Source: SAR324 cluster bacterium (GTDB lineage: Bacteria; SAR324; XYD2-FULL-50-16). Taken from it: a stretch of DNA of 22,370 bases. The notes under the pieces are model-generated. The model was given only the letters and a program-made list of their open reading frames with translations. It was not told where the DNA came from and did no database searches. The stretch spans positions 8,543-30,912 of the forward strand of contig NVSR01000015.1 in the NCBI GenBank assembly GCA_002401295.1, given 5' to 3'. Shown here one piece after another: positions 1 through 8,423 of the stretch; within the stretch, counting starts at the first letter, position 1; each line of letters begins with the position of its first letter. A program made the translations under genes and the position numbers.

Positions 1-609
1 ACTTACGAGTTGATTTTTGATTCCATGTACGGCGTTGAAACGTCTTCTATTGTTCCGGTTAATAAGCTGGGCATTCCTTTATCAAAGCAGAAGGACTCAG
101 TCAGATACCGTCCTACTAATTACTATACTCTTTGTAGGGCATTGAAATTCCTTAATTCTAAAGTAGATTTTTCTGAGTCAACAATTGTCGATTTTGGCTG
201 CGGCAAAGGACGGGTTTTATTAACTGCTGCAGTAAAAGATATAAAACATGTCATTGGAGTAGAAATCAGTGAAGAACTATGTAACATATGCCACCTACAA
301 GTAGCTGGTTATTTTGAAAAAAAGAAATTAAAAGGTACATACGAAATCATCAATAAACCTGCACAAGAATATGAAATATCCTATGCTGCTAATCTTTTTT
401 TCTTTTATCAACCTTTCTCAGTAGAGATTTACAAGGAAGTTCTTAAAAATATTAGAGGTTCTTATATTTCACACCAGAGAGAAGGATTTATTTTAGAAGT
501 TACTCCCAGGAGGAGAGAGCTATTCAAGGAGGAAGGTTTTTTGTTAGTCCATACCATTGATGATGGACTAGGGGACCCACATTCAATAATAGATATATAC
601 ATTATCTAA
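1..609 (+). CDS. Class I SAM-dependent methyltransferase, 5'-truncated by window edge
   Basis: The reading frame is open from base 1, and the residues before the first possible start (TTG at 10) already look like protein of this family, so the true start lies upstream. About 202 residues are visible. A Rossmann SAM-binding motif, VDFGCGKGR, lies at about visible residues 63-71, and the acidic end of strand beta-2 (GVEIS) at about 86-90. The segment before it (YGVETS ... VRYRPTNY) is typical of small methyltransferases found in sugar-biosynthesis loci. The likely role is cytoplasmic methylation of a sugar or sugar-nucleotide; the substrate cannot be read from the sequence. A 118-base AT-rich gap separates it from the next gene, so it may end an upstream transcription unit. 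Family call is firm; function is inferred from context. Confidence 0.8.
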   Translation, partial: TYELIFDSMYGVETSSIVPVNKLGIPLSKQKDSVRYRPTNYYTLCRALKFLNSKVDFSESTIVDFGCGKGRVLLTAAVKDIKHVIGVEISEELCNICHLQVAGYFEKKKLKGTYEIINKPAQEYEISYAANLFFFYQPFSVEIYKEVLKNIRGSYISHQREGFILEVTPRRRELFKEEGFLLVHTIDDGLGDPHSIIDIYII

Positions 610-727
610 ATATTTAATAATTTTAAGCAACTAAATCATTGTGAATCCAAATATATAAAGTATTTTTACACTATTTACCCATTCATAAAATACCCAGTCT
701 AAAACTAAATTTTTTAAATAGGTATGG

Positions 728-1123
728 ATGCTAAGATCAACAAATAAAAAGAGCATTAGCAAAGAGCAATGCAGGGACTCTGGAATGGCACTCGTCTTAA
801 TCTTCCTGATAGTTCACTTCATCAAAGGAGATCCACTAGCCATACCTCTTGCCATCTTATTTTTACTCATTACAATGACGTTTCCAATCATACTAAAACC
901 TTTTGCTTTATGTTGGTTTGGCATCTCCCACATTATGGGGACGGTTGTTTCAAATATTTTTCTATCACTTATTTTTTTTCTGATTGTTACCCCTATGGGC
1001 CTGATTCGAAGGATTGGAGGGGCTGATTCAATGCAATTAAAAAAGTGGAAAAATGGAACTGAATCGGTTTTTACCATCAGGGAATCAAAAATAGATTTTA
1101 ATTCGTTAAGGAAACCTTATTAA
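728..1123 (+). CDS. SxtJ-like small membrane protein
   Basis: This 131-residue protein has three hydrophobic segments at about residues 20-33, 36-56 and 72-94. A polar tail follows the third one, with the junction TPMGLIRR and a later LKKWKNGTES. This architecture, and the position just before a DUF5989-like peptide and a carbamoyltransferase, match the SxtJ family named after the saxitoxin cluster. The molecular function of SxtJ is unknown; an inner-membrane partner of the carbamoyltransferase is a reasonable inference. The start at ATG 728 keeps a charged N-terminus (SISKEQCRDSG) that looks like family sequence. An internal ATG at 785 would remove it. The ribosome-binding site before 728 is weak. 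Confidence 0.7.
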   Translation: MLRSTNKKSISKEQCRDSGMALVLIFLIVHFIKGDPLAIPLAILFLLITMTFPIILKPFALCWFGISHIMGTVVSNIFLSLIFFLIVTPMGLIRRIGGADSMQLKKWKNGTESVFTIRESKIDFNSLRKPY

Positions 1124-1234
1124 ATTCATAAATCCAGTGATGGTTTTCCAACTGAACTTATTTTTTATTGCTATTCGGATATAATTCAAAATTATGGAAT
1201 AGTTTTATATTTTCTCATAAGAGAGGGCTTAGGA

Positions 1235-1384
1235 ATGGAATTCTTAAAAGATTTTTTTGGTTTTTTGTCAGAACGTAAGAAATTCTGGCTTCTCCCCTTG
1301 ATGACGATCTTCTTGCTTTTCGGAGGGTTGGTGGTAATGACCAGTGGAACGGCAATTGCTCCCTTTATTTATACTCTATTCTAG
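1235..1384 (+). CDS. DUF5989/SxtK-like 49-residue membrane peptide
   Basis: This is a very short gene of 49 codons plus TAG. The peptide begins MEFLKDFFGFLSERKKFWLL, continues with a single hydrophobic helix at about residues 18-35 (LLPLMTIFLLFGGLVV) and ends with a short TSGTAIAPFIYTLF tail. This pattern (amphipathic N-terminus, ERKKFWL, one helix, a tail ending in AIAPFIYTLF) is that of DUF5989, which includes SxtK. A purine-rich stretch (GAGAGG, 1221-1226) precedes the ATG. The gene ends 11 bases before the carbamoyltransferase start, and an SxtJ-like gene precedes it, which reproduces the sxtJ/K/I association. Function is unknown; a membrane anchor or assembly factor for the carbamoyltransferase is inferred. 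It is short enough to be missed by automatic gene calling. Confidence 0.8.
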   Translation: MEFLKDFFGFLSERKKFWLLPLMTIFLLFGGLVVMTSGTAIAPFIYTLF

Positions 1385-1395
1385 CGGTATTCCTT

Positions 1396-3246
1396 ATGAA
1401 ATCTATTCTTGGAATTTCTGCATTTTATCATGATAGTGCAGCAGCAATCATTATCAACGGGGAAGTTATTGCGGCAGCTCAAGAAGAACGATTCACTCGT
1501 AAAAAGCAGGATTCCTCCTTCCCAAAAAATGCAATTGAGTACGTTTTAAAGGAAACGGGATACAGGATAGATGACATTGATACAATTGCTTTTTATGAAA
1601 AGCCCTTCCTGAAATTCGAGCGATTATTAGAGACCTACCATGCCTTTGCTCCCCGAGGGCTTAATAGTTTTTTGTCTGCTATTCCGATTTGGATTAAAGA
1701 AAAACTTTTTATGCAGAAGTTATTACGAGACGAGCTAAAATCGCTTGGAGCTGAGAAAAAGGTGAAAATATTATATCTAGAACACCATATGTCTCATGCT
1801 GCCAGTGCATTTTACCCATCTCCCTTCAAATCTGCGGCTATTTTGACAATTGATGGTGTGGGAGAATGGGCAACCACAACGATTGCTTACGGTCAAAACA
1901 ACTCAATTTCCATCCTTCGGGAAATGAGCTTTCCTCATTCCCTCGGGCTGCTTTACTCCTCATTTACCTATTATTGCGGATTTAAGGTGAATAGCGGGGA
2001 GTACAAATTGATGGGGTTAGCCCCTTATGGGAATGTTAATGCCGATGAGACCAAAAAGTGGAAGAAACTAATCCTTGATGAACTGGTTGATCTGAGGGAA
2101 GACGGCTCAATGATTCTCAATATGGACTATTTCAATTTTGCCACAGGGTTAACTATGTGCCGAAACAAAAAATGGGAATCTTTGTTCGGTATTCCGAAAC
2201 GTGAAAAAGAAAGTGAATTGTCACAACCTTATATGAACTTGGCGATGGCGATTCAACAGGTTACCGAGGACATTGTCATACGGCTCGGAGCCACAGCTAG
2301 GCAATTAACAGGATCGGAAAATTTAGTGATGGCAGGAGGTGTTGCTTTAAATTGTGTCGCAAATGGAAAGTTAGTCAAATCAGGGCTTTTCAAAAACCTT
2401 TGGATTCAACCTTCAGCTGGGGATGCGGGGGGAGCTCTGGGAGCAGGACTGGCTGCATGGTATAATAATAAAAATTTGAGAGTTGTAAAGGGAGGGGACT
2501 TTATGAAAGGCGGATACCTCGGTCCCGAATTCTCATCTGCCGATATTTTGCCCGTTATTAGAAGGCATGAAGCACCTCACAAACATTTTGATGATTTTGA
2601 TGATCTCTCGGAAAAAGTCGGTGGGATATTAGCTAAGGGAGATGTAGTAGGCTGGTTTCAAGGAAGAATGGAATTTGGACCTCGAGCTTTGGGAAATAGA
2701 AGTATCTTGGGTGATCCAAGAAGACCGGATATGCAAAAAAAGCTCAATCTGAAGATTAAATATAGAGAAGGGTTTCGTCCTTTTGCCCCAGCCGTACTTG
2801 AAGAAGACATGAAGATTTTTTTTGATTTGGACTGCCCTTCTCCCTACATGCTTTTGGTAGCTCCAGTCAAAGAGGAGAGAAGAAAGCCCGTTCCTAAAGG
2901 TTACGAGGAACTTGAAATGTACAATCGCCTCTATCATTTAAGATCAGATATTCCTTCAATTACCCACATCGACTATTCTGCGCGTATCCAAAGTGTTAGT
3001 AAAAAAACCAATGAAAGGTTCTGGAAATTAATCAATGCTTTCAAGCAGAAAAGTGGAATTGGAGTTGTGGTCAATACCAGTTTTAATGTGCGTGGTGAAC
3101 CGATTGTTTGTTCTCCATCAGATGCTTATCGGTGCTTTATGAACACCGAAATGGATTGGCTTGTAATGGGAGACTTCTTATTTGAAAAACGCCTTCAACC
3201 TCCACCGTCAGAAGGCGACTATAAATCAGAGTATGAATTAGACTAA
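1396..3246 (+). CDS. NodU/SxtI/TobZ-family O-carbamoyltransferase
   Basis: This is a full-length 616-residue member of the family that moves a carbamoyl group from carbamoyl phosphate, via carbamoyl-adenylate, onto a hydroxyl of a sugar or natural product. The N-terminal Kae1-like domain (about 1-360) carries the metal-binding set known from TobZ: H130 and H134 in HHMSHA, D153 in TIDGVGEW and D343 in AGDAGGALGA. The C-terminal domain (about 375-600) carries EFGPRALGNRSIL (426-438), REGFRPFAP and NTSFNVRGEPIV. No key residue appears lost. The protein has no signal peptide and should act in the cytoplasm. The two genes before it encode SxtJ- and SxtK-like membrane proteins, so it may work at the membrane on a lipid-linked glycan. 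The acceptor is unknown. Confidence 0.93.
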   Translation: MKSILGISAFYHDSAAAIIINGEVIAAAQEERFTRKKQDSSFPKNAIEYVLKETGYRIDDIDTIAFYEKPFLKFERLLETYHAFAPRGLNSFLSAIPIWIKEKLFMQKLLRDELKSLGAEKKVKILYLEHHMSHAASAFYPSPFKSAAILTIDGVGEWATTTIAYGQNNSISILREMSFPHSLGLLYSSFTYYCGFKVNSGEYKLMGLAPYGNVNADETKKWKKLILDELVDLREDGSMILNMDYFNFATGLTMCRNKKWESLFGIPKREKESELSQPYMNLAMAIQQVTEDIVIRLGATARQLTGSENLVMAGGVALNCVANGKLVKSGLFKNLWIQPSAGDAGGALGAGLAAWYNNKNLRVVKGGDFMKGGYLGPEFSSADILPVIRRHEAPHKHFDDFDDLSEKVGGILAKGDVVGWFQGRMEFGPRALGNRSILGDPRRPDMQKKLNLKIKYREGFRPFAPAVLEEDMKIFFDLDCPSPYMLLVAPVKEERRKPVPKGYEELEMYNRLYHLRSDIPSITHIDYSARIQSVSKKTNERFWKLINAFKQKSGIGVVVNTSFNVRGEPIVCSPSDAYRCFMNTEMDWLVMGDFLFEKRLQPPPSEGDYKSEYELD

Positions 3247-3256
3247 TTAATAAAAC

Positions 3257-4645
3257 ATGAAAACCCCAAACAAACAGAAAAAGTTTTTTGCTCTATTTCC
3301 AGCTTTTAATATCAGCATCTTTACTTTATATCTCCTGAATTTTGACTCACCTAGCAAAGTACTTTTTATAGGAGTTGCAGCATTGCTGGGTTTGTCGCTG
3401 CTCTCGACAGTAGCGTTCTTTCTTCCGGGAAGGTTATTCTTGTACTTTGGAAATGGTCATTTATCACTTTCAATGATCCTTCTCTTTTTCCTCATCTTTG
3501 AAGGGATTTTACTTGTATCTCCCAATTTGATCCCTTCACAGATCCGCATGTTTATTGCCACTGAGAATATAGGGAAAGCTCGTGAAAAGATGGTGAACTA
3601 CCTTGATGAAAGTCCTTTTGTCAAGTTTGCCCCTAATACGGTTATCCGTTCTCAAGGAGTGCGAGGGACAAAAGATCAATTTGTCTATCAGTGGAAAACC
3701 GATCATAAGGGATATAAAAATACGACTAAAATATCTGAACGAAGGCAAATAGACTATGTGGCAATAGGTGACAGTTTTACCGAGGGCATGGGTGTAGCCA
3801 CCGACAAGACCTGGACTGCTGTTTTATCCCAAAAAGGCTTCCCTACCTATAATCTTGGAGTGCAAGGATACGCACCAATCCAGCTAGAAGGTAGTTTGAG
3901 AAAGCATGGATTAGACTTAAAACCAAAATATGTGATTATTGGCTATTGTGGGACAACTTTCGAGCGAGAGAGTGTCTTTTTTAACATTGATCAGGTCAAG
4001 AAGAAGAAAGAGTTTACTGGAGGAATTGAGTCGATTAATAGGTTTTCTCACCTGCGTGAAATTAAAGCTCAAGCTAGAACATTTACATCCGCTTTTTATG
4101 AATTAACCAGGCGAACTATTTTCAAACAGATAGAAGAAAACAAGTTTAAAGTTAAGGATGCAGCAGAAGTGATTCATCCGAGACTAAAAAAATATACATA
4201 CCAAATTGACTTAGTTGGGAACCGACCTCAGTTAATGGAATTGGTTGAAAATGAATCTAAAGAGTGGCTATCGGCTCTCCAGGCTTTTAAAAATATCATT
4301 GAGATGTCCAGGGACATCGGAGCGGAGGTTTTATTTGTTTATCTTCCTCATCGCGGAGAGGTCTATTATAAAAAAGCTACAGGAAAAGAGCCTCCAGAAA
4401 AACATATGGAAAAATTAGAAATAGAAGCTTTTAAACGATTTGCCGACCAAAATAGCATTGCATTTTTAGACCTGACCAAAAGAATGGTTGATTATGTTGA
4501 AAAGCTGTCAGATGAAGTTCCCCTTTCAAAATATCCATATTTAGAAATGGACGGGCACATGAGTGATACCGGACATTTTTTGGTTGCTGAAGAGATAGAA
4601 TCCTATCTACGAAAAAAAGGAAATACGCCTCGGATCAATCAATGA
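3257..4645 (+). CDS. Membrane-anchored SGNH/GDSL-type hydrolase
   Basis: The 462-residue protein begins with about three hydrophobic segments (roughly residues 15-28, 34-57 and 77-97), followed by a soluble domain of about 360 residues. The SGNH nucleophile block is AIGDSFTEGMG, with the serine at residue 173. The C-terminal acid/histidine block is DGHMSDTGH (432-440), and an NLGVQGYAP segment between them supplies the block II/III glycine and asparagine region. SGNH enzymes on the outer face often remove or transfer acyl groups on polysaccharides, so this one may edit O-acyl groups on the glycan made here; esterase versus transferase cannot be decided. It starts 10 bases after the carbamoyltransferase stop, so co-transcription is likely. 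Proteins of this shape often sit beside SxtI-type carbamoyltransferases, but the link is not understood. Confidence 0.82.
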   Translation: MKTPNKQKKFFALFPAFNISIFTLYLLNFDSPSKVLFIGVAALLGLSLLSTVAFFLPGRLFLYFGNGHLSLSMILLFFLIFEGILLVSPNLIPSQIRMFIATENIGKAREKMVNYLDESPFVKFAPNTVIRSQGVRGTKDQFVYQWKTDHKGYKNTTKISERRQIDYVAIGDSFTEGMGVATDKTWTAVLSQKGFPTYNLGVQGYAPIQLEGSLRKHGLDLKPKYVIIGYCGTTFERESVFFNIDQVKKKKEFTGGIESINRFSHLREIKAQARTFTSAFYELTRRTIFKQIEENKFKVKDAAEVIHPRLKKYTYQIDLVGNRPQLMELVENESKEWLSALQAFKNIIEMSRDIGAEVLFVYLPHRGEVYYKKATGKEPPEKHMEKLEIEAFKRFADQNSIAFLDLTKRMVDYVEKLSDEVPLSKYPYLEMDGHMSDTGHFLVAEEIESYLRKKGNTPRINQ

Positions 4646-4695
4646 GTTTTAGATGACCTTCTTCTTTCAAAATTAAAATTTATGATTGGAGTGAT

Positions 4696-6525
4696 ATGTG
4701 TGGTTTTGTTTCAATCATTTCAAAAAATGGCAAGCCCGTATCTAAGGAATCTCTGAAAGCGATGAGCCGCGAAATAATACATCGCGGACCAGATGACTCC
4801 GGTACCTGGCTGTCTGATTGGTGTGGCCTTGCCTTTCGCCGGTTATCCATTATGGATGTGTCCGACCAGGGACATCAACCCATGCCCGACTCCTCGGGGG
4901 AGTACGTAATTGTCTTCAACGGGGAAGTTTATAATTTTAAAGAAATTCGGTTGGAACTGGAGGAGGCAGGGGTTGCTTTTCGATCTGGCTCTGATACTGA
5001 AGTTGTGCTTCAGTCCTATATTCGATGGGGGGAAAAATGCGTCGAGAGATTCACCGGTATGTTTTCTCTCATCATTGTGGAGAAAAGGATACGGCGGATT
5101 TTCATAGCTAGAGATCATTTAGGCATCAAACCCCTTTATACCTATGAGGATGATGATTTCTTTTATTTTAGCAGTGAAATTAAGGCTCTACGCCATGTCA
5201 CCAGATTTAAAGTCAACTATGACTCACTTTTTGAACAATTAATTTACCGTTACGTTGCCGGAAACAACACTCCTTTTAAAGAAATTCATAAGCTTTCTGC
5301 TGGTACATATCGGCTGATCGAACAGGGTCAATTTAAAAAAGATGAAATATATTACGATATTGCAGAAAAACTCCAAGTTAAAAGTCGAGTGCAAGAAATT
5401 GGCATTTTACCAAAAATTGAAAGCGCATTGAAAGATAGCATACAGTTACACACAAGAAGTGACGTTGGCTATAACATACAGCTGAGTGGCGGTGTCGATT
5501 CCAGCTTCATTACCGCTGTGCTATCCGAAGTGGAATGCAAACGCCTTGATACCTTTTCAATCACCTTAGATGATGAAGGCTGTAATGAGGAAAAATTCCA
5601 AAATATTGTAGCAACAAGATATAGAACGAAGCACCATGCTTACAGATTAACAGCAAACTCTTTTTCTGAGGCTTTAGAAAAGGCTGCATGGCACATGGAT
5701 GTGCCAATTGTTCATCTCGGTTGTATTTTTCTAATGTTACTTTGTCAGCATTCAGTTAAAAACTCGAAAGTCATTCTCACAGGTGAAGGTGCAGATGAAC
5801 TATTTGGAGGTTATAGTCGCTACATGCTGGGTAAGAAAGACCAGATAACCAATACTATTCAACGGCTCAAAATACAGGGGCATTTCTTGCCTAACATTAG
5901 CCCCTTCAAAGGATTAAAGAGCAGGCTTTCAAAAAAAATCATAGAAAAACAGTTGAGTACGTCCAAGGACTCCATGCTACCATTTCTAGATAACCTGGAG
6001 GAAAACACTAGATTTAGAGACAGAACAGGTGATGCACTGACAGATACAGTGGATAAAATGTTAGCCCATGACCAGAAATGCTATTTAGAATCTCTACTGG
6101 ATCGCCAAGATAAGATGTCCATGGCGGTTTCTGTAGAATCCAGAGTTCCTTTTTGCAACCCCCGCCTTTTCGATATGGTAAATCCAATCTCCAATAAACT
6201 AAAACTGAAAAATAATATTCCCAAGTATCTTTTGAAAAAGTTATCCGAACCATATTTGGATAACTCAATACTGTATCGAAGGAAAAACGGCCTAAAACTC
6301 CCCCTTGATCAGTGGCTACGGAATGGCCCCCTCAAAGACCGTTTGTCAGTATTAACTGATGATACCGCCCGACAAAGAGGAATTTACCACTATGCAACTT
6401 TGACTAAAGCAGTGGATAGACATATTGCCGGAAAAGAAAATCATGGTAAACAACTGATGACACTTATGATGTTCGAAACGTGGATGAGGATTTTCATTGA
6501 TCGCCAAGGAGAACGTCCTTATTAA
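4696..6525 (+). CDS. asnB: Asparagine synthase-type glutamine amidotransferase (canonical)
   Basis: This 609-residue class II (Ntn) amidotransferase begins MCGFVS, so Cys2 is available as the glutaminase nucleophile. The glutaminase domain (about 2-200) keeps RGPDD (30-34), FNGEVYN (74-80) and SGSDTEV (97-103). The ATP-dependent synthetase domain has the pyrophosphate loop LSGGVDSS (263-270) and GEGADELFGGY (363-373). Family chemistry is ammonia release from glutamine and amidation of an adenylated carboxylate. In a polysaccharide locus the acceptor is more likely a uronic acid or another glycan carboxylate than aspartate, as proposed for WbpS-type proteins of O-antigen clusters; this is inference. 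GGAG at 4687-4690 supports the start. The symbol denotes the family, not proven asparagine synthesis. Confidence 0.9.
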   Translation: MCGFVSIISKNGKPVSKESLKAMSREIIHRGPDDSGTWLSDWCGLAFRRLSIMDVSDQGHQPMPDSSGEYVIVFNGEVYNFKEIRLELEEAGVAFRSGSDTEVVLQSYIRWGEKCVERFTGMFSLIIVEKRIRRIFIARDHLGIKPLYTYEDDDFFYFSSEIKALRHVTRFKVNYDSLFEQLIYRYVAGNNTPFKEIHKLSAGTYRLIEQGQFKKDEIYYDIAEKLQVKSRVQEIGILPKIESALKDSIQLHTRSDVGYNIQLSGGVDSSFITAVLSEVECKRLDTFSITLDDEGCNEEKFQNIVATRYRTKHHAYRLTANSFSEALEKAAWHMDVPIVHLGCIFLMLLCQHSVKNSKVILTGEGADELFGGYSRYMLGKKDQITNTIQRLKIQGHFLPNISPFKGLKSRLSKKIIEKQLSTSKDSMLPFLDNLEENTRFRDRTGDALTDTVDKMLAHDQKCYLESLLDRQDKMSMAVSVESRVPFCNPRLFDMVNPISNKLKLKNNIPKYLLKKLSEPYLDNSILYRRKNGLKLPLDQWLRNGPLKDRLSVLTDDTARQRGIYHYATLTKAVDRHIAGKENHGKQLMTLMMFETWMRIFIDRQGERPY

Positions 6526-6570
6526 AAGAATGATCCTCAAAATTTAATGATAACATGGACAACATTATTC

Positions 6571-6575
6571 AAGGA
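6571..6575 (+). promoter_or_regulatory. Ribosome-binding site for the start at 6582
   Basis: AAGGA lies six bases before ATG 6582. The upstream in-frame ATG at 6555 has no comparable purine-rich sequence at the right distance. This site therefore favours the shorter, 613-residue form of the downstream protein. Confidence 0.6.
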
Positions 6576-6581
6576 TGCGAC

Positions 6582-8423
6582 ATGCAGGCCAAATTATGTG
6601 ATGTATTCGTCTGCATTTCCAGCAATAAACCTGAGAATAATATTGAGTTCATAGGTGGACGTTCAGTTAGGAAACATCATTTTTCATTGAATTATAACTC
6701 GGCTAGATCAAATATACGATACTATGAAGGAGAGTCTTATCGGTTGTGTATCATCGGAACACCTATCATTAGAGATAGAATCAACCCGGAGTATATTGAT
6801 CAATTGGCTCGTGAGCAAAAACTTAATGAGGATTCAATCAAGGAGTTGAACGGTTCTTTCCTCATAATCCTTTATTATATAAAGGAAAAAACATTGCTGT
6901 TGTGCAGTGATCGTTTTGGGTCTGTGCCTTTTTTTTATTTCATCGATCAAAATTCTCTGTTTGCTTCAATCTCTTTTTCCACCCTCGCAAGATTTCTAAA
7001 TTTGCAAGGAAAAGCAACTTTGAACCGAGAAGCTTTCTTTGAGTTTTTACACTTTCAGCGGTTATTTGGTGATAAGACCTATGATAACAAGACAAAATTT
7101 CTTCAGTCGGCGTCAATTCTCAAGTACTCTGAGGAGAGTGGAATTTGTTCAATTTCAAAATATTGGACACCCTCATTCGAGAAGAATTACAGATCCATGG
7201 ATGCCGCTGCCGAAGAACTTGCTTTCCTGCTAAAATCGTCCTTTCAGAATTATACTTCAGATGATAGAAAATATGGGTTGCTATTAAGTGGTGGTTTAGA
7301 TTCCAGAATCATTTTGGCTGCATCCGATAAAAAGTTGGATTGCTTCACCATAGGTGATTTCAAAAATCGGGAATTCCGAACTGCTAGTAAAGCCGCCTCC
7401 ATCATGTCGTTCCCTCACCATTTTATTCCCCGGAGTGAAGAGTTTTACTCAGAAATGTGTGACTCAGCCAGTTGGCTAGGAAACGCTATGAACACCTATG
7501 ATCATGCCCACTTTTTCTGCCTCAATAAAATTGCTGGTAAGGTAGATGTCATGTTACATGGCCATGGGATGGACTATCTTTTCCAAGGTTTATACCTTCC
7601 TTCCTATAGAGTTGTTTTTTTAGGAAAAAAAACTCTTATGTATCATACAAAGGACATCACCCAAGATATTGCGGCAGCTGTAATAAACGAACTGAAGTAT
7701 AAGCTGAAATCTATCGATATAGGAACAATGCTTCAGCCGAAAATAATGAAACAAGTAAAAAGTTCCTTATACGATTCCATAACCGTAGAAGTTGAAGCAA
7801 GAAAAAAACTGGGATGCGAAAACGCCTACGATATTTGGGACTGGCTGGTCCTAGATAATATAGCCAGACATTATACAAAACTGAACTTACAAAGCATTTC
7901 CACTAATTTAGAAGAACGGACAATCGCATTTGATAATCGACTCCTTGATTTTTATTATTCCTTACCCATCGAATATCGGCTCCATGCTGAGGTCTTCAAA
8001 AAAGCCCTCGCAAAGCTGAATCCGAAATTGGGCACCTTAAAAAATGCGAACTTGAATATTCCCGCCTCCGCCGGACCGCGATTAAGTAGCTTGCTCCATT
8101 TTTATACCCTCTTTTGGTACAAATTGGGTTTTAAGGAGAAAGGTCCTCCCGCACCGGAGGACCGCTCCTGGCCAAATCGAGATGTGACAACTAAGAAGTG
8201 GAAATCTGTTAAAGATAAAGTATACCAATTAACGACCTCAGAACATTTGAACTCCCTGGAGTTGATCTCCAAAAAGAAATTACAAAAAGTGATCGATACC
8301 CACTACGGAGGCTTCAAAAGTCACTCAGATATACTATTATCACTGATTACGATCGACAGATGGCTGAAAATGGTGGACCCCACTTATTTCGGAGATGGCT
8401 TTGAAGACGATTTTATTTATTGA
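6582..8423 (+). CDS. Asparagine synthase-like protein lacking the glutaminase cysteine
   Basis: The protein has 613 residues from ATG 6582, or 622 from ATG 6555. It keeps the fold of the family: a remnant glutaminase domain recognisable at LNGSFLIILYY ... SDRFGSVPFFY (about 89-120) and a synthetase domain with the loop LSGGLDSR (235-242). It does not begin with Met-Cys from either start, so the glutaminase nucleophile is missing. The second synthetase motif is GHGMDYLFQG (327-336) in place of GEGADELFGG: the aspartate stays, but neighbouring acidic and glycine residues change. It probably cannot hydrolyse glutamine itself. It may use ammonia from the adjacent canonical enzyme or free ammonia, ligate a different amine, or play a structural role. 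It follows the canonical homologue closely and overlaps the next gene by 23 bases. Family is certain; activity is open. Confidence 0.85.
   Translation: MQAKLCDVFVCISSNKPENNIEFIGGRSVRKHHFSLNYNSARSNIRYYEGESYRLCIIGTPIIRDRINPEYIDQLAREQKLNEDSIKELNGSFLIILYYIKEKTLLLCSDRFGSVPFFYFIDQNSLFASISFSTLARFLNLQGKATLNREAFFEFLHFQRLFGDKTYDNKTKFLQSASILKYSEESGICSISKYWTPSFEKNYRSMDAAAEELAFLLKSSFQNYTSDDRKYGLLLSGGLDSRIILAASDKKLDCFTIGDFKNREFRTASKAASIMSFPHHFIPRSEEFYSEMCDSASWLGNAMNTYDHAHFFCLNKIAGKVDVMLHGHGMDYLFQGLYLPSYRVVFLGKKTLMYHTKDITQDIAAAVINELKYKLKSIDIGTMLQPKIMKQVKSSLYDSITVEVEARKKLGCENAYDIWDWLVLDNIARHYTKLNLQSISTNLEERTIAFDNRLLDFYYSLPIEYRLHAEVFKKALAKLNPKLGTLKNANLNIPASAGPRLSSLLHFYTLFWYKLGFKEKGPPAPEDRSWPNRDVTTKKWKSVKDKVYQLTTSEHLNSLELISKKKLQKVIDTHYGGFKSHSDILLSLITIDRWLKMVDPTYFGDGFEDDFIY
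8391..8394 (+). promoter_or_regulatory. Ribosome-binding site favouring the TTG start at 8401
   Basis: GGAG directly abuts ATG 8395 (zero spacing, unsuitable) but stands six bases before the in-frame TTG at 8401. It lies inside the end of the preceding gene, which suggests translational coupling. Confidence 0.5.

Noticed and set aside
769..1026. Alternative plus-strand frame overlapping the SxtJ-like gene
   Set aside because: It has low hydrophobic regularity and is rich in His, Ser and Cys, while the overlapping frame encodes a clear three-helix protein.
1180..1185. TATAAT box upstream of the SxtK-like gene
   Set aside because: The -10 match is perfect, but no -35 element stands at 16-18 bases and the region is AT-rich, so chance is likely.
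2629..2937. Minus-strand open frame of about 100 codons within the carbamoyltransferase gene
   Set aside because: It is antisense to a strongly conserved coding region and its translation resembles no protein family.
6582..8423. Beta-lactam synthetase as the identity of the cysteine-less homologue
   Set aside because: Loss of the cysteine alone is not enough; the neighbours are glycan genes and no beta-lactam pathway partner is present.
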